Source: an uncultured Phascolarctobacterium sp. (GTDB lineage Bacteria; Bacillota; Negativicutes; Acidaminococcales; Acidaminococcaceae). From it: a stretch of 64,000 bases of DNA. The stretch is taken from positions 30,908 to 94,907 of the forward strand of contig CAAEPE010000050.1 in the NCBI GenBank assembly GCA_900757795.1. The letters are read 5' to 3'. Under the pieces are notes generated by a model. It was given only the letters and a program-made list of their open reading frames with translations, did not search any database and had not been told where the DNA came from. Positions 9,584 to 18,527 of the stretch are shown here, one piece after another. Positions within the stretch are counted from its first letter, which is position 1; every line of letters starts with the position of its first letter. Made by a program: the position numbers and the translations under genes.

Positions 9584-9616
9584 ATGGCGTTCTCAATCAG
9601 AGAACGCCATTTTTAA
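9584..9616 (+). terminator. Riboswitch-controlled terminator
   Basis: An 11-bp stem (9584-9594 with 9600-9610) is followed by a T-tract, directly downstream of the SAM aptamer. It is the expression platform for metK. Confidence 0.88.
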
Positions 9617-9652
9617 TTACTATTTTTCGTATGTTCACGAAAGGAGATAAAC

Positions 9653-10831
9653 ATGAGAAAATTATTCACTTCTGAATCTGTTACCGAAGGCCATCCTGAT
9701 AAAATTGCCGACCAAATTTCCGACGCTGTGCTTGACGCCATCTTAGAGCAGGACCCGAAAGGACGCGTAGCCTGCGAAACTATTGTTACTACCGGACAAA
9801 TTCATATTTTTGGCGAAATTTCTACCAAATGCTACGTTGACATTCCCCGTATTGCCCGCCAAACTGTTATTGATATTGGTTACGACCGCGCCAAATATGG
9901 TTTTGACGGCAACACCTGCGGCGTGCTGGTTTCTATTGACGAGCAGTCTCCCGATATTGCTATGGGTGTTGATAAGTCTTTGGAAGCTAAAAAAGGCAGT
10001 GCAGCCGAAGAAGAAGCCGGCGCCGGCGACCAAGGCATGATGTTTGGTTATGCAACTAACGAAACTGACAGCTACATGCCCATGCCAGCCTATTTAGCTA
10101 ACAAGCTGTCTCTGCGTTTGACTGAAGTACGCAAAAACGGCACCTTGGCTTATCTGCGTCCTGACGGCAAAACTCAAGTTACGGTGGAATATGAAAACGG
10201 TAAGCCGGTACGCATTGATGCGATTGTAATTTCTTCTCAACATGCTCCGGAGATTTCTCACGAGCAAATTACCGAAGATATTATTGAAAATGTTGTTAAG
10301 CCCGTTGTGCCTGCCGCAATGCTGGACGACAACACAAAATATTATATCAATCCTACGGGCCGTTTTGTTATCGGCGGACCGCAAGGCGATGCCGGCTTGA
10401 CAGGACGCAAAATTATTGTTGATACTTACGGCGGTATGGCTCGTCATGGCGGCGGCGCTTTCTCCGGCAAGGATCCTTCCAAGGTTGACCGCAGTGCTGC
10501 TTACGCTGCTCGCTATGTAGCTAAAAATATTGTAGCGGCTGGTTTGGCTGACAAATGCGAAATTCAGTTGGCTTATGCCATTGGCGTGGCTCAGCCTGTT
10601 TCTGTATTGGTAGAAACCTTTGGTACTGCCAAAATTGCCGAAGAAAAAATTGCTGAATTGGTACGTAAAAACTTTGCGTTAAGTCCTACCGGTATTATCA
10701 AAGAATTGAATTTGCTGCGTCCTATTTACAAACAAACCGCTGCTTACGGTCATTTTGGCCGCACCGATATTGATCTGCCTTGGGAGCACACCGATAAGGC
10801 GGCAGCATTGCGCGAGCAGGTTGGACTGTAA
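9653..10831 (+). CDS. metK: S-adenosylmethionine synthetase
   Basis: The 392-residue enzyme makes SAM from methionine and ATP. Its signatures are the N-terminal TSESVTEGHPDKIADQISDA, the loop GAGDQGMMFGYA and the phosphate-binding GGGAFSGKDPSKVDRS. The full family length is present. AAGGAG lies 8 bp before the ATG. Feedback control by its product is expected from the upstream SAM-I riboswitch. Confidence 0.98.
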   Translation: MRKLFTSESVTEGHPDKIADQISDAVLDAILEQDPKGRVACETIVTTGQIHIFGEISTKCYVDIPRIARQTVIDIGYDRAKYGFDGNTCGVLVSIDEQSPDIAMGVDKSLEAKKGSAAEEEAGAGDQGMMFGYATNETDSYMPMPAYLANKLSLRLTEVRKNGTLAYLRPDGKTQVTVEYENGKPVRIDAIVISSQHAPEISHEQITEDIIENVVKPVVPAAMLDDNTKYYINPTGRFVIGGPQGDAGLTGRKIIVDTYGGMARHGGGAFSGKDPSKVDRSAAYAARYVAKNIVAAGLADKCEIQLAYAIGVAQPVSVLVETFGTAKIAEEKIAELVRKNFALSPTGIIKELNLLRPIYKQTAAYGHFGRTDIDLPWEHTDKAAALREQVGL

Positions 10832-10843
10832 GCAAATCTGTTC

Positions 10844-10872
10844 TTGACAAAAGTTTAGCTTTACTGTATTAT
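10844..10872 (+). promoter_or_regulatory. Promoter of tRNA-Ala
   Basis: A consensus TTGACA (10844-10849), a 17-bp spacer and TATTAT (10867-10872) lie 13 bp before the tRNA. Confidence 0.75.
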
Positions 10873-10884
10873 AAAAAATATATT

Positions 10885-10960
<76 letters not shown>

Positions 10961-10973
10961 AATGTAAATTGTG

Positions 10974-11005
10974 CGCCGTGACTTGTGTCACGGCGTTAGT
11001 TTTTA
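10974..11005 (+). terminator. Terminator after tRNA-Ala (repeat unit 1)
   Basis: A 9-bp stem 10974-10982/10987-10995 with loop TTGT, followed by TTAGTTTTT. Confidence 0.8.
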
Positions 11006-11073
11006 ATACACGAGTTAAACAAACAAAAAAACAGCGGTTCGATCCCGCTTATCTCCACCAAACGTAAATGATA

Positions 11074-11106
11074 CGCCGCAGCTAATGCTGCGGCGTTAGT
11101 TTTTTA
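11074..11106 (+). terminator. Terminator-like hairpin (repeat unit 2)
   Basis: A 9-bp stem 11074-11082/11087-11095 with loop TAAT and a T-run. Three base pairs differ from the unit 1 hairpin, but all three are compensated on the other strand. Confidence 0.75.
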
Positions 11107-11169
11107 ATACACGAGTTAAACAAACAAAAAAACAGCGGTTCGATCCCGCTTATCTCCAATAAAAAATTG

Positions 11170-11199
11170 AGCTCCGTAACTTTTGTTACGGAGCTTTTG
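11170..11199. terminator. Bidirectional terminator between the tRNA repeats and dfx
   Basis: An 11-bp stem (11170-11180/11185-11195) is followed by a T-rich stretch on the plus strand and by TTTTTT on the minus strand. It can end both the tRNA-side transcripts and the convergent dfx transcript. Confidence 0.75.
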
Positions 11200-11215
11200 C
11201 TTTAATTTTGGTTCT

Positions 11216-11599
11216 TTAAATCTCCTTCATCCATAGTCCGTGCAGATTGCAGTAAGCGTAAGCTGCAAGCGGACGGTCGTCAGCGGTGAGAGCAAAAGTA
11301 ACCTGCGGTTTATCGCCAGGTGTCAAAACCTTGCGTTGACCGCCTTTTTCGGTTTGCAGATATACCCATTCAATATAGTGAGCAGGAATCATTGGATGTT
11401 CCACACTGCCGACGCGTACAGTTATTGTGCTGCCCTCTACACTAATATCGGGAACATGCTTTTCTTGCGCTGCGTCCACAGTGTTAGGCACCAATTCCTG
11501 CATTTCCTCACCACAGCAGGTGAGGGGCATATTGCTGTCCACAATCATACCTACCATATTACCACATTTTTTACAGATAAAAAATTTGTGAGCTGTCAT
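11216..11599 (-). CDS. dfx: Desulfoferrodoxin (superoxide reductase)
   Basis: The 127-residue protein reduces superoxide to peroxide without making oxygen, a typical anaerobe defence. An N-terminal desulforedoxin-type FeCys4 centre is visible (CKKCG near residue 9 and CC near residue 29). The C-terminal SOR centre has EHPMIPAHYIEW and CNLHGLW, supplying the His and Cys ligands. The frame also offers a GTG three codons upstream, but that overlaps the AAGGAG ribosome site, so ATG at 11599 is the start. It stands alone on the minus strand. Electrons could come from the rubredoxin encoded at 44496. Confidence 0.95.
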   Translation of the reverse strand: MTAHKFFICKKCGNMVGMIVDSNMPLTCCGEEMQELVPNTVDAAQEKHVPDISVEGSTITVRVGSVEHPMIPAHYIEWVYLQTEKGGQRKVLTPGDKPQVTFALTADDRPLAAYAYCNLHGLWMKEI

Positions 11600-11913
11600 T
11601 TTTTTCACTCCTTCGTATTTTTATGTTACATACATGACAATGCTGCGATAGCAATATTTGCTGCCTTCATTGTCTCTAGTTTAATTATACTTCAATAATA
11701 TATAAAAAGATAGGCTTTCACAAAAATATTATATGTGTGACAAAGAGGTGACACAATAACTGTTAAGCGAGAAAGTTCGCTGACCAAAACAAAAAGTGTG
11801 AGCAAAAAAGGAAATCATTCAAGCCTGTGAGGACAAAACAGGCTGTGGTGGTGTATAATAATTTTAGATTTATGAAGAAAGCTAAACGTAAAATCAAGCA
11901 AGGAGTACAGTAA
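11600..11913. other. Divergent intergenic region between dfx and addB
   Basis: About 310 bp separate the divergent starts of dfx and addB. I see a TATAAT at 11854-11859 facing addB without a convincing -35, an imperfect hairpin 11822-11844, and a minus-strand TATAAT (11684-11689) that could serve dfx. No gene is supported. Confidence 0.4.
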
Positions 11914-14900
11914 ATGGCTAAGCTATATATTACGCCTTTAGGCAGCAGCGCCCGTAATTTTTTTTGTGAGCAGCTGACTAACTTAGAATATGGACAAGGG
12001 GCAATCGTACTTCCCAATCGTCTGCTGATGGAAGAAGTGCAGTCTCGTTACAATGTAGAATGTATTGGCATAGATACCTTGGCTGTGAAGGTGCTTAATT
12101 TAAACGGCTATGAAAATTTTCATCAAATTAACCGCCGCAGTCAGGAGTTAGTTATTCAAAGTATGCTTAACAATTTACTGGAGCTGGACGCACTGCCGTA
12201 TTTTAGCAAGCTGGCGCTGAAGCCTGGCTTTATTAAAGCGATGACATCATTAGTGAGTCAGCTTTCCCGTAGCGGGTCTACGCAGGAGCAGATAAATAAT
12301 ATTTTGAATGCATGGGGCCGCGAGGGCAATTTAGGCCAAAAGGATATAGAGGTTGCGCTGCTCTACAACTTCTATCGCAATCATTTAAAAGAAAAGAATT
12401 GGTTCGATTTAGAGGGCAAATACCGTTTAGCAATATGGATTTTGGAAAACGAAAAGTTCAAGCTGCCGTGGCAGCAGCTGTATTTCAGCGATTTTTATAA
12501 CTTTGATGCTTTGCAGCTGGATTTTCTCCAAGCCTTGAGTGAGCGCTGCCATATTACGGTGGGCATGTGTTATGAGAAAAATTTGCAGGGACAGGAACGG
12601 GAAAAATTTTTTGCGGCCTCGGCGGATAGTTATATGGCTTTGGAAAGTTTGTGCCTTGATGAAAAAATCGAAAGCTATCATCCTGATTTGGCGGCTGAAC
12701 CTGCCTGCGTGCAGGTGATAAAAAATTTAGGACGCGTTTGCCAGCCCGTGCCTACGGATGATGCTGTGCTTTTATACAGTTTTAATGATAGAGATAAAGA
12801 AATTCGTTGGGCGCTGACCGAGATTAAGCAGCTTTTGCAGCAAGGTACTGCTCCCAAGCAAATTTTGCTTGCGGTGCGCGATTTATCCGTATACAGCGGT
12901 TTGCGTTTGGTGGCTGATGAATACGGTGTGCCCGTCGCTTTGCCGCAGACCGCAAATTTGGCAGTCCAGCCGCTGACGGAAATGCTGCTTTTGTTGTTGC
13001 AGGCAGTAAGCGATACTCATCAGGGAGCGCAGGCTTACTTTCAGCTTTTATCTGCGCCGCTGCTGCATTTGCTTTTAGCTGTTGACGGTGAGGCAGTGAA
13101 TTCGCTGCAAGAAGATAAATATTTTACCAGCCGCAGTGGAGCGCAGGCTGTTGTGCAAGAAAAATCAGCAGCAGATGAAATTTTGCGTTTAATTGACGAT
13201 TTGCTGGCAAAAATTCCGCAGCAGGCAAACGTTACGGAATATGGCGCGCTGCTGCTGGAATTTTTGAGCAGCTTAAAATTGGCGCAGCATTTAGGAAGCT
13301 TATATCAGCAGAATAAGGCGCAGCTTACTGCCGTTAGTGCTGCTTTACAGGCGCAGAAAAGTTTGACGGAAGTAGTGCAGCAGTTGGTAGATGATTATGT
13401 AAGCTGCGGCATGGATAATGTAAAAATTTCTTTAGCTCAGTGGCAGGAGCTGTTACGAAATGCGGCTGCGGAGGTAGAAATTATGCTGTGTCCTGGCAGA
13501 CGGGACGGAGTATTGGTTACAGATGCAGGCAATGCACAGGGCTTAGCCTTTGATTATGTTTTTCTTTTGGGATTGCGCGAGGGAGAATTTCCGCGAGCCA
13601 ATAACGAAAACTGGATTTATAATGACCGTGAGCGCAAGGAGTTAAAAGCGTTAGGTCTTGATTTGCCCAATACTTCGTTGGCCTATGCAGAGGACGCGTA
13701 CTTTTTCGCTTCAGTGGCAGCGGCGGCGCGCAAGCAGTTGGTGTTGAGCTATTTTGAGGATGGCGAGGCTAGAGCAAGCAATTACATAAATTTGGTACAA
13801 AAATTATTTGTGCCGCAAGCTTTAGAGGCTAAAGCCGAGCCGGAAAAAATTTGCGCTTCGGCAGGCGAATTTGCACAGAGAGCAGTGAGCGATAAATGGC
13901 TGCGCCAGCAATGGGGCGAGACGCTGTTGGACGCTGCGCAGGCGGATAAGCTGCGCTTGGAGGATGAGCGTTATAACGGCAGATTTCTGGATAAAAATTT
14001 GCAAGCTAAAGTGCGGGAAAAAATTGGCAGCACTTTTAGCGCCAGCGGTTTGGAAATTTATGCGGCCTGTCCTTTTAAATTTTTAGGGCAGCGGGTTTGG
14101 CAGCAGCAGGAATTTGCAGCGAGGGATGAACAGTTAACGCCTGCTGATGAGGGCGATTTGCTGCATCAGATTTTGGCGCGTTTTACCGGCAGATATTTGC
14201 AAAAGAAAATTTCGTCTATGCCCTTGGCCACACTGCAAAAAGAGCTGGCAGAAATTTTTACTGACGTAACGCAAGCGGCAGAAGCCAAGGGAACAATCGT
14301 TAACAATGTTTTTTGGCAGGCGGAAGCTCAACGGTTACATCAGATTTTACAACTATGGCTGCAATTTGAATACGACGACCAAAAAAAATGGACCTGCTTT
14401 ACACCTTGGGCAGTGGAGTGGGATTTTGGCATCAAAAATAAAAAGCCATTACGTTTAACGTTAAGTGACGGCACGCCAGTTGCCTTGACTGGACGTATAG
14501 ATAGAATTGACAGTGACGGATATAGATTTTTTGTAACGGATTACAAGCGCAGCAGTAGCTCTGTGCCCAGCGGCAAGGATTTGACCAATGGCTTTGACTT
14601 ACAGCTGCCCTTATATTTGTTGGCGTTGGGGAGTTTGCCTCATAATTCTAAAGCTGTTGTCGGCGGTACATATTTTGTGCTGAAAGATGGCCAAAGAAAA
14701 AGCAGCTTTTTGCTAGAGGATCCAGCAAATCCTGCTTTAGCTTACAAAAAAACTGCGCAGGGCGTTAATGATTCTTGGGAGAGTTTTCAAAACTTTGCTC
14801 AAAAGCTCATTACGGATTATATAGAAGCAATTTATGTGGGGAATTTTGCTGTAGCGCCGCGCAAAAAATGCAGCGAATATTGTCCTCTGCGCAATATTTG

Positions 14901-14952
14901 CCGTATAAGCCAAACGCCGCAGACAGAAGGAGGTGCGCAGGCAGATGAGTAA
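11914..14952 (+). CDS. addB: AddB-like subunit of the AddAB helicase-nuclease
   Basis: The 1012-residue protein is the partner of AddA in double-strand break end resection. The C-terminal half carries the PD-(D/E)XK nuclease (GRIDRIDSDGYRFFVTDYKRS, then LQLPLYLLAL). It also has a four-cysteine iron-sulfur staple: one Cys in YAACPFKF (about residue 715) and three in CSEYCPLRNIC near the end. The N-terminus reads ITPLGSSARNF where B. subtilis AddB has a Walker A motif, so the ATP site looks lost, as is common in RexB-type proteins. ATG at 11914 follows AAGGAG. Its last codons overlap the addA start. Confidence 0.88.
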   Translation: MAKLYITPLGSSARNFFCEQLTNLEYGQGAIVLPNRLLMEEVQSRYNVECIGIDTLAVKVLNLNGYENFHQINRRSQELVIQSMLNNLLELDALPYFSKLALKPGFIKAMTSLVSQLSRSGSTQEQINNILNAWGREGNLGQKDIEVALLYNFYRNHLKEKNWFDLEGKYRLAIWILENEKFKLPWQQLYFSDFYNFDALQLDFLQALSERCHITVGMCYEKNLQGQEREKFFAASADSYMALESLCLDEKIESYHPDLAAEPACVQVIKNLGRVCQPVPTDDAVLLYSFNDRDKEIRWALTEIKQLLQQGTAPKQILLAVRDLSVYSGLRLVADEYGVPVALPQTANLAVQPLTEMLLLLLQAVSDTHQGAQAYFQLLSAPLLHLLLAVDGEAVNSLQEDKYFTSRSGAQAVVQEKSAADEILRLIDDLLAKIPQQANVTEYGALLLEFLSSLKLAQHLGSLYQQNKAQLTAVSAALQAQKSLTEVVQQLVDDYVSCGMDNVKISLAQWQELLRNAAAEVEIMLCPGRRDGVLVTDAGNAQGLAFDYVFLLGLREGEFPRANNENWIYNDRERKELKALGLDLPNTSLAYAEDAYFFASVAAAARKQLVLSYFEDGEARASNYINLVQKLFVPQALEAKAEPEKICASAGEFAQRAVSDKWLRQQWGETLLDAAQADKLRLEDERYNGRFLDKNLQAKVREKIGSTFSASGLEIYAACPFKFLGQRVWQQQEFAARDEQLTPADEGDLLHQILARFTGRYLQKKISSMPLATLQKELAEIFTDVTQAAEAKGTIVNNVFWQAEAQRLHQILQLWLQFEYDDQKKWTCFTPWAVEWDFGIKNKKPLRLTLSDGTPVALTGRIDRIDSDGYRFFVTDYKRSSSSVPSGKDLTNGFDLQLPLYLLALGSLPHNSKAVVGGTYFVLKDGQRKSSFLLEDPANPALAYKKTAQGVNDSWESFQNFAQKLITDYIEAIYVGNFAVAPRKKCSEYCPLRNICRISQTPQTEGGAQADE

Positions 14953-17900
14953 TTTACAGCTAAATCCGGAGCAAAAGCAAGCTATTGAGGCGATTGCCAA
15001 TAACGTAGTTGTTTCTGCCGGCGCAGGCAGTGGTAAAACACGGGTGTTAGTAGAACGTTTTCTATATATTTTAGAGCGACAGAGTAAACAAAATGCTAAG
15101 CCTATCGACGCTGCGAATATTTTGGCGATTACCTTTACACGCAAGGCGGCTGGTGAAATGCAGGAACGCGTGCGCCGGGGAATAGAGGAGCGCCTTGTAA
15201 ATGATAGCAGCGACTTTTGGCGCAGGCAGCTGGCGACGCTCGACAGAGCGCAGATTAGTACCATTCACGGACTTTGCAGCCGGATTTTGCGCGAAAATCC
15301 CGTAGAGGTGCAGCTTGATCCGTCCTTTACTGTTGCCGAAGAATTTGAGGGCGACGAGTTCAGACAAAAATGTATGCAGGAATATTTGCGCCGGCAGCTG
15401 CTAGAGAAAAATGAGGGTATAGCTAAACTGGTTGCCGCTTACGGCGTAGATGGCTTAATGCGTCAGCTGGAAAATATTTTACCTTCATTAAACAGTATTG
15501 TAGCAGAAGATTTGGCTAAGCCTTACGCAGAAAGTATCGCTGAACTGCCGCAATTACAAAACGATTTGTGTCTTGTGCTGCGCGATGCAGCGCTGCGCAG
15601 AGAAGAATTAACGAGCAAAAAATCCAACGCCAGAAATTGTTTAGATAATTTAGCGGAAAATATAGATGAAGCCTGCGCTGCTGTTAAGCAAGGCGGCGAA
15701 CTTAATATTTTAGCTAAATATCTATCCGGAGTTCAAGCCAGAGGTAAAATTAAAGATATCATCAACAATATCAAAAGCTTGCAGGAGCAAATTCAGCTGA
15801 AGGCTATGGATAAATACGCGTTAGCATTTTTACCCTTGTGGCAGGATTTATTGCGCGGCCTGGACGCTTATTTGCGGGAGCAAAAGCTGGCGCAGGATTT
15901 GCTGACCTTTGATGATTTGGAAAATTTTACTGTAGAGCTGCTCAAACAAAATCCGCAGGTGCGCCATAAATATCAGGAACGCTTTCAATATATTATGGTG
16001 GACGAATTTCAGGACACCAACGACAGGCAGCGCCAGCTAATTTATTTGCTGTGCGGGGATGACAGTGAAAAGCTGCAAGGTAAGAAGCTGTTTATCGTAG
16101 GCGATCCCAAGCAATCCATTTATCGTTTTCGCGGCGCAGATGTCAGTGTGTTTGCTCGCGTACGTCGGGAAATAGCATCTGGCGGCGGAGAAAATTTAAA
16201 GCTTAGTACCAATTACCGCAGTATGGATAAAATTTTGCTGGCGGTTAACAGCGCTTTTCGCGAGCTGTTAGGCGAGGACAGCAGCAAAGATGTATTTTTT
16301 GAAGCATTGGCGCATAATAAAAGCTGCGCGGAAGTTCCTCAGCTGCTTTTGTGCGCTTATGATAAAGAATGCGGTGCAAGTAAATTTCAAGTGGAAGCGC
16401 AAGCTGTGGCGCAGGCAGTAAAAACTTGCCACGAAAGTGGAAATCCCTATGGAAAAATGGCAATTTTACTGCGCGCTATGACCCATTGCGAAGAAATGGA
16501 AGCAGCATTGCAGAAGCAGGGTGTTCCTTATGAAATAGTGGACGGCCGCGGCTTTTATGATTACCAAGAGGTTTTGGATATTTTAAATCTCTTGACAGCG
16601 CTCGACAATCGCTATCGCAGCTTGGAGTTAGCTGGAGCTTTACGTTCGCCATTTTTTGGTTTAAATGACGAAACCTTGACGAAGCTTTTTTTGCAGCAAG
16701 AAAACTGTTTGTGGGATGCGTTAATGCAGACTGCGCCGGAAAATTTTGCTGACAAGCAGGGTGCGTTAGTACAGCGGGCAGCCAGTGTTTTAGCCAAACT
16801 GCGCAGTCAAGCGTCCCTATTGGGACTGCCGGAATTGTGGCAAAGCCTGTGGCAGGAATTGGCAATGGAGGCGGTGCTGTCCGTGCAAGAGCATGGCGCC
16901 AATAAATTAGCTAACGTGCAGAAGCTGCGGCAGCTGGCGCAGGAATACAGCGTGCAGCATAAGGGAACCTTGGGCGATTGGCTGGATTATGTGCAGCGCT
17001 TGCGGGACGCAGCAACTAAGGAAACAGCAGCTAATTTAAGCGCTAAAGACGCAGTCAAAATTATGACCATTCACAAATCCAAGGGTTTAGAGTTTGACAC
17101 AGTTTTTCTGCCCTTTTTGGACAGCAGTACGCCGAGCGATACGGCGGAAATTAAATATTTGCCGCAGCTTGGCTTGGGAATTAAAGCGTTAGATGAAAAT
17201 GGCGTTTTGCAGACGACGAGCATTCTGCAAAAAGTAAAAGCAGCCGATAAATTACTGGATAACGAGGAACGCAAACGCCAGCTATATGTTGCCATGACGA
17301 GAGCGGAGCAGCGTTTGATTTTAAGCGGCATTACCGACGGCAAGGAAAGTAAAGCTGATAAAACCTTAGCAGAAATGAGCTGGCTCAAGCAGCTGCAGCA
17401 AATTTATCAAAAGGAGAGCGCAGTAGAAATTAAATTAGTAGAGGTTAGTACGGAAACAGGTGAAGCAGCGCCAGTGGAAAAAGTTGAAGCTAAGCACGAA
17501 AGTCAGGAATTTCTTGCTCCGCTGCCGTCTTATGAAGCTAATGGACAGCAGATATTTTCACCTTCTGCTTTGCAGACCTATCTTTATTGTCAGCGGCAGT
17601 ATTTTTATCAGTATTTGATGAAATTACCACAGTTGGATGAGTACTTAAATAATTATGACGAGCAGGCACAGGCGGCATTACCTGCGAAAATTTTAGGCAG
17701 TATTGTCCATCGTGCTTTAGAATTATATCGCGGCGATTTAGATATTGCTTTGAGTGCCGCCATAGCTCAATATGCACCTTCCTATCAAGGTGAAGCGGCA
17801 AAAATTATGCTGGAAAAATATCTTGCCAGTGCAATTCATCAAGAGCTGGCTAAAAAACAAATGCGCGAGCTGCCTTTCTGCCTGACTGTTGGTGACGGAC

Positions 17901-18277
17901 TGTTAATCAGCGGCATTATCGACTGTTTGTGTGAAAATGCTGATGGCACCTTAACCATCGTAGATTATAAAACCGGCAGACCGCCTGAGAAGGGTGAAGA
18001 AAAGCTTGGTTATAGCTATCAGCTGGCGTTATATAAAGCGGCGGTGGAAAGCCGCTTGCAGAAAAAGGTTAAGCAGGCTCAGCTGCATTTTTTGCAGAAT
18101 TTAAGCGTGTGGAATTTACCTGACGACAAGGATTATTTGCAGGAGGCGGTGGCTTTATGCCAAGAAATCGGAAGTAAGGGAGCTGAAAGCGAATTTATTT
18201 GCCGCGAGCAAAATGTGCAGTCAGGACTTGCAGCCTGCGCTTATTGCCCTTATAATTATATTTGTAATCATCGTTGA
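14945..18277 (+). CDS. addA: AddA helicase-nuclease subunit
   Basis: The 1110-residue UvrD-like helicase has a fused C-terminal nuclease. Helicase motifs are SAGAGSGKT (residues 24-32), TFTRKAAGEM, VDEFQDTN, GDPKQSIYRFRGAD, IHKSKGLEFD and LYVAMTRAEQ. The nuclease part has GSIVHRALE, GIIDCL and VDYKTGRPP, followed by QLALYKAA. It ends in CAYCPYNYIC, and there is a matching Cys in LYCQRQYFYQY, the pattern of an iron-sulfur staple normally described for AddB. The ATG at 14945 has AAGGAGG 11 bp upstream and overlaps the addB stop, so the two are translationally coupled. A GTG at 14935 region overlaps the ribosome site and is less likely. Confidence 0.93.
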   Translation: MSNLQLNPEQKQAIEAIANNVVVSAGAGSGKTRVLVERFLYILERQSKQNAKPIDAANILAITFTRKAAGEMQERVRRGIEERLVNDSSDFWRRQLATLDRAQISTIHGLCSRILRENPVEVQLDPSFTVAEEFEGDEFRQKCMQEYLRRQLLEKNEGIAKLVAAYGVDGLMRQLENILPSLNSIVAEDLAKPYAESIAELPQLQNDLCLVLRDAALRREELTSKKSNARNCLDNLAENIDEACAAVKQGGELNILAKYLSGVQARGKIKDIINNIKSLQEQIQLKAMDKYALAFLPLWQDLLRGLDAYLREQKLAQDLLTFDDLENFTVELLKQNPQVRHKYQERFQYIMVDEFQDTNDRQRQLIYLLCGDDSEKLQGKKLFIVGDPKQSIYRFRGADVSVFARVRREIASGGGENLKLSTNYRSMDKILLAVNSAFRELLGEDSSKDVFFEALAHNKSCAEVPQLLLCAYDKECGASKFQVEAQAVAQAVKTCHESGNPYGKMAILLRAMTHCEEMEAALQKQGVPYEIVDGRGFYDYQEVLDILNLLTALDNRYRSLELAGALRSPFFGLNDETLTKLFLQQENCLWDALMQTAPENFADKQGALVQRAASVLAKLRSQASLLGLPELWQSLWQELAMEAVLSVQEHGANKLANVQKLRQLAQEYSVQHKGTLGDWLDYVQRLRDAATKETAANLSAKDAVKIMTIHKSKGLEFDTVFLPFLDSSTPSDTAEIKYLPQLGLGIKALDENGVLQTTSILQKVKAADKLLDNEERKRQLYVAMTRAEQRLILSGITDGKESKADKTLAEMSWLKQLQQIYQKESAVEIKLVEVSTETGEAAPVEKVEAKHESQEFLAPLPSYEANGQQIFSPSALQTYLYCQRQYFYQYLMKLPQLDEYLNNYDEQAQAALPAKILGSIVHRALELYRGDLDIALSAAIAQYAPSYQGEAAKIMLEKYLASAIHQELAKKQMRELPFCLTVGDGLLISGIIDCLCENADGTLTIVDYKTGRPPEKGEEKLGYSYQLALYKAAVESRLQKKVKQAQLHFLQNLSVWNLPDDKDYLQEAVALCQEIGSKGAESEFICREQNVQSGLAACAYCPYNYICNHR

Positions 18278-18291
18278 GGGGGATTTTGTGT

Positions 18292-18492
18292 ATGGAAATA
18301 TTTGGCAAGCTGGATAGCTGGGATTATTTGGCTTTGTTTATGCTGTTAGCTAGCTTGTGGTTGCTTTGCGGCGGCGTCAGCAAATTACAGGCGGCCAATC
18401 CGGAGCGCGTAGATGCCAGCAAGCTGAAGGTTCGTGCTTATGGCGCAGCGATTGCTTCGGCAGCTTATTTAATTTGCCATTATTTGGCGTAA
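18292..18492 (+). CDS. Small membrane protein of unknown function
   Basis: A 66-residue frame directly after addA. GAGGGGG lies 8 bp before the ATG, and the frame shows two hydrophobic stretches (about residues 8-25 and 48-64) separated by a short polar loop, as in a two-helix membrane protein. I do not recognise a family. It could be an addA-linked gene or an independent small ORF. Codon use is like its neighbours. Confidence 0.55.
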   Translation: MEIFGKLDSWDYLALFMLLASLWLLCGGVSKLQAANPERVDASKLKVRAYGAAIASAAYLICHYLA

Positions 18493-18527
18493 TATATAAT
18501 GAAGAAAAATTCTTGAGGTGAAGCAAA

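Noticed and set aside
11032..11158. Additional tRNA genes
   Set aside because: Only the T-arm and acceptor 3' strand are present. There is no D-arm, anticodon arm or 5' acceptor strand.
11240..11698. Plus-strand 152-codon ORF opposite dfx
   Set aside because: It is the antisense shadow of a clear desulfoferrodoxin gene, without family resemblance or a ribosome site.
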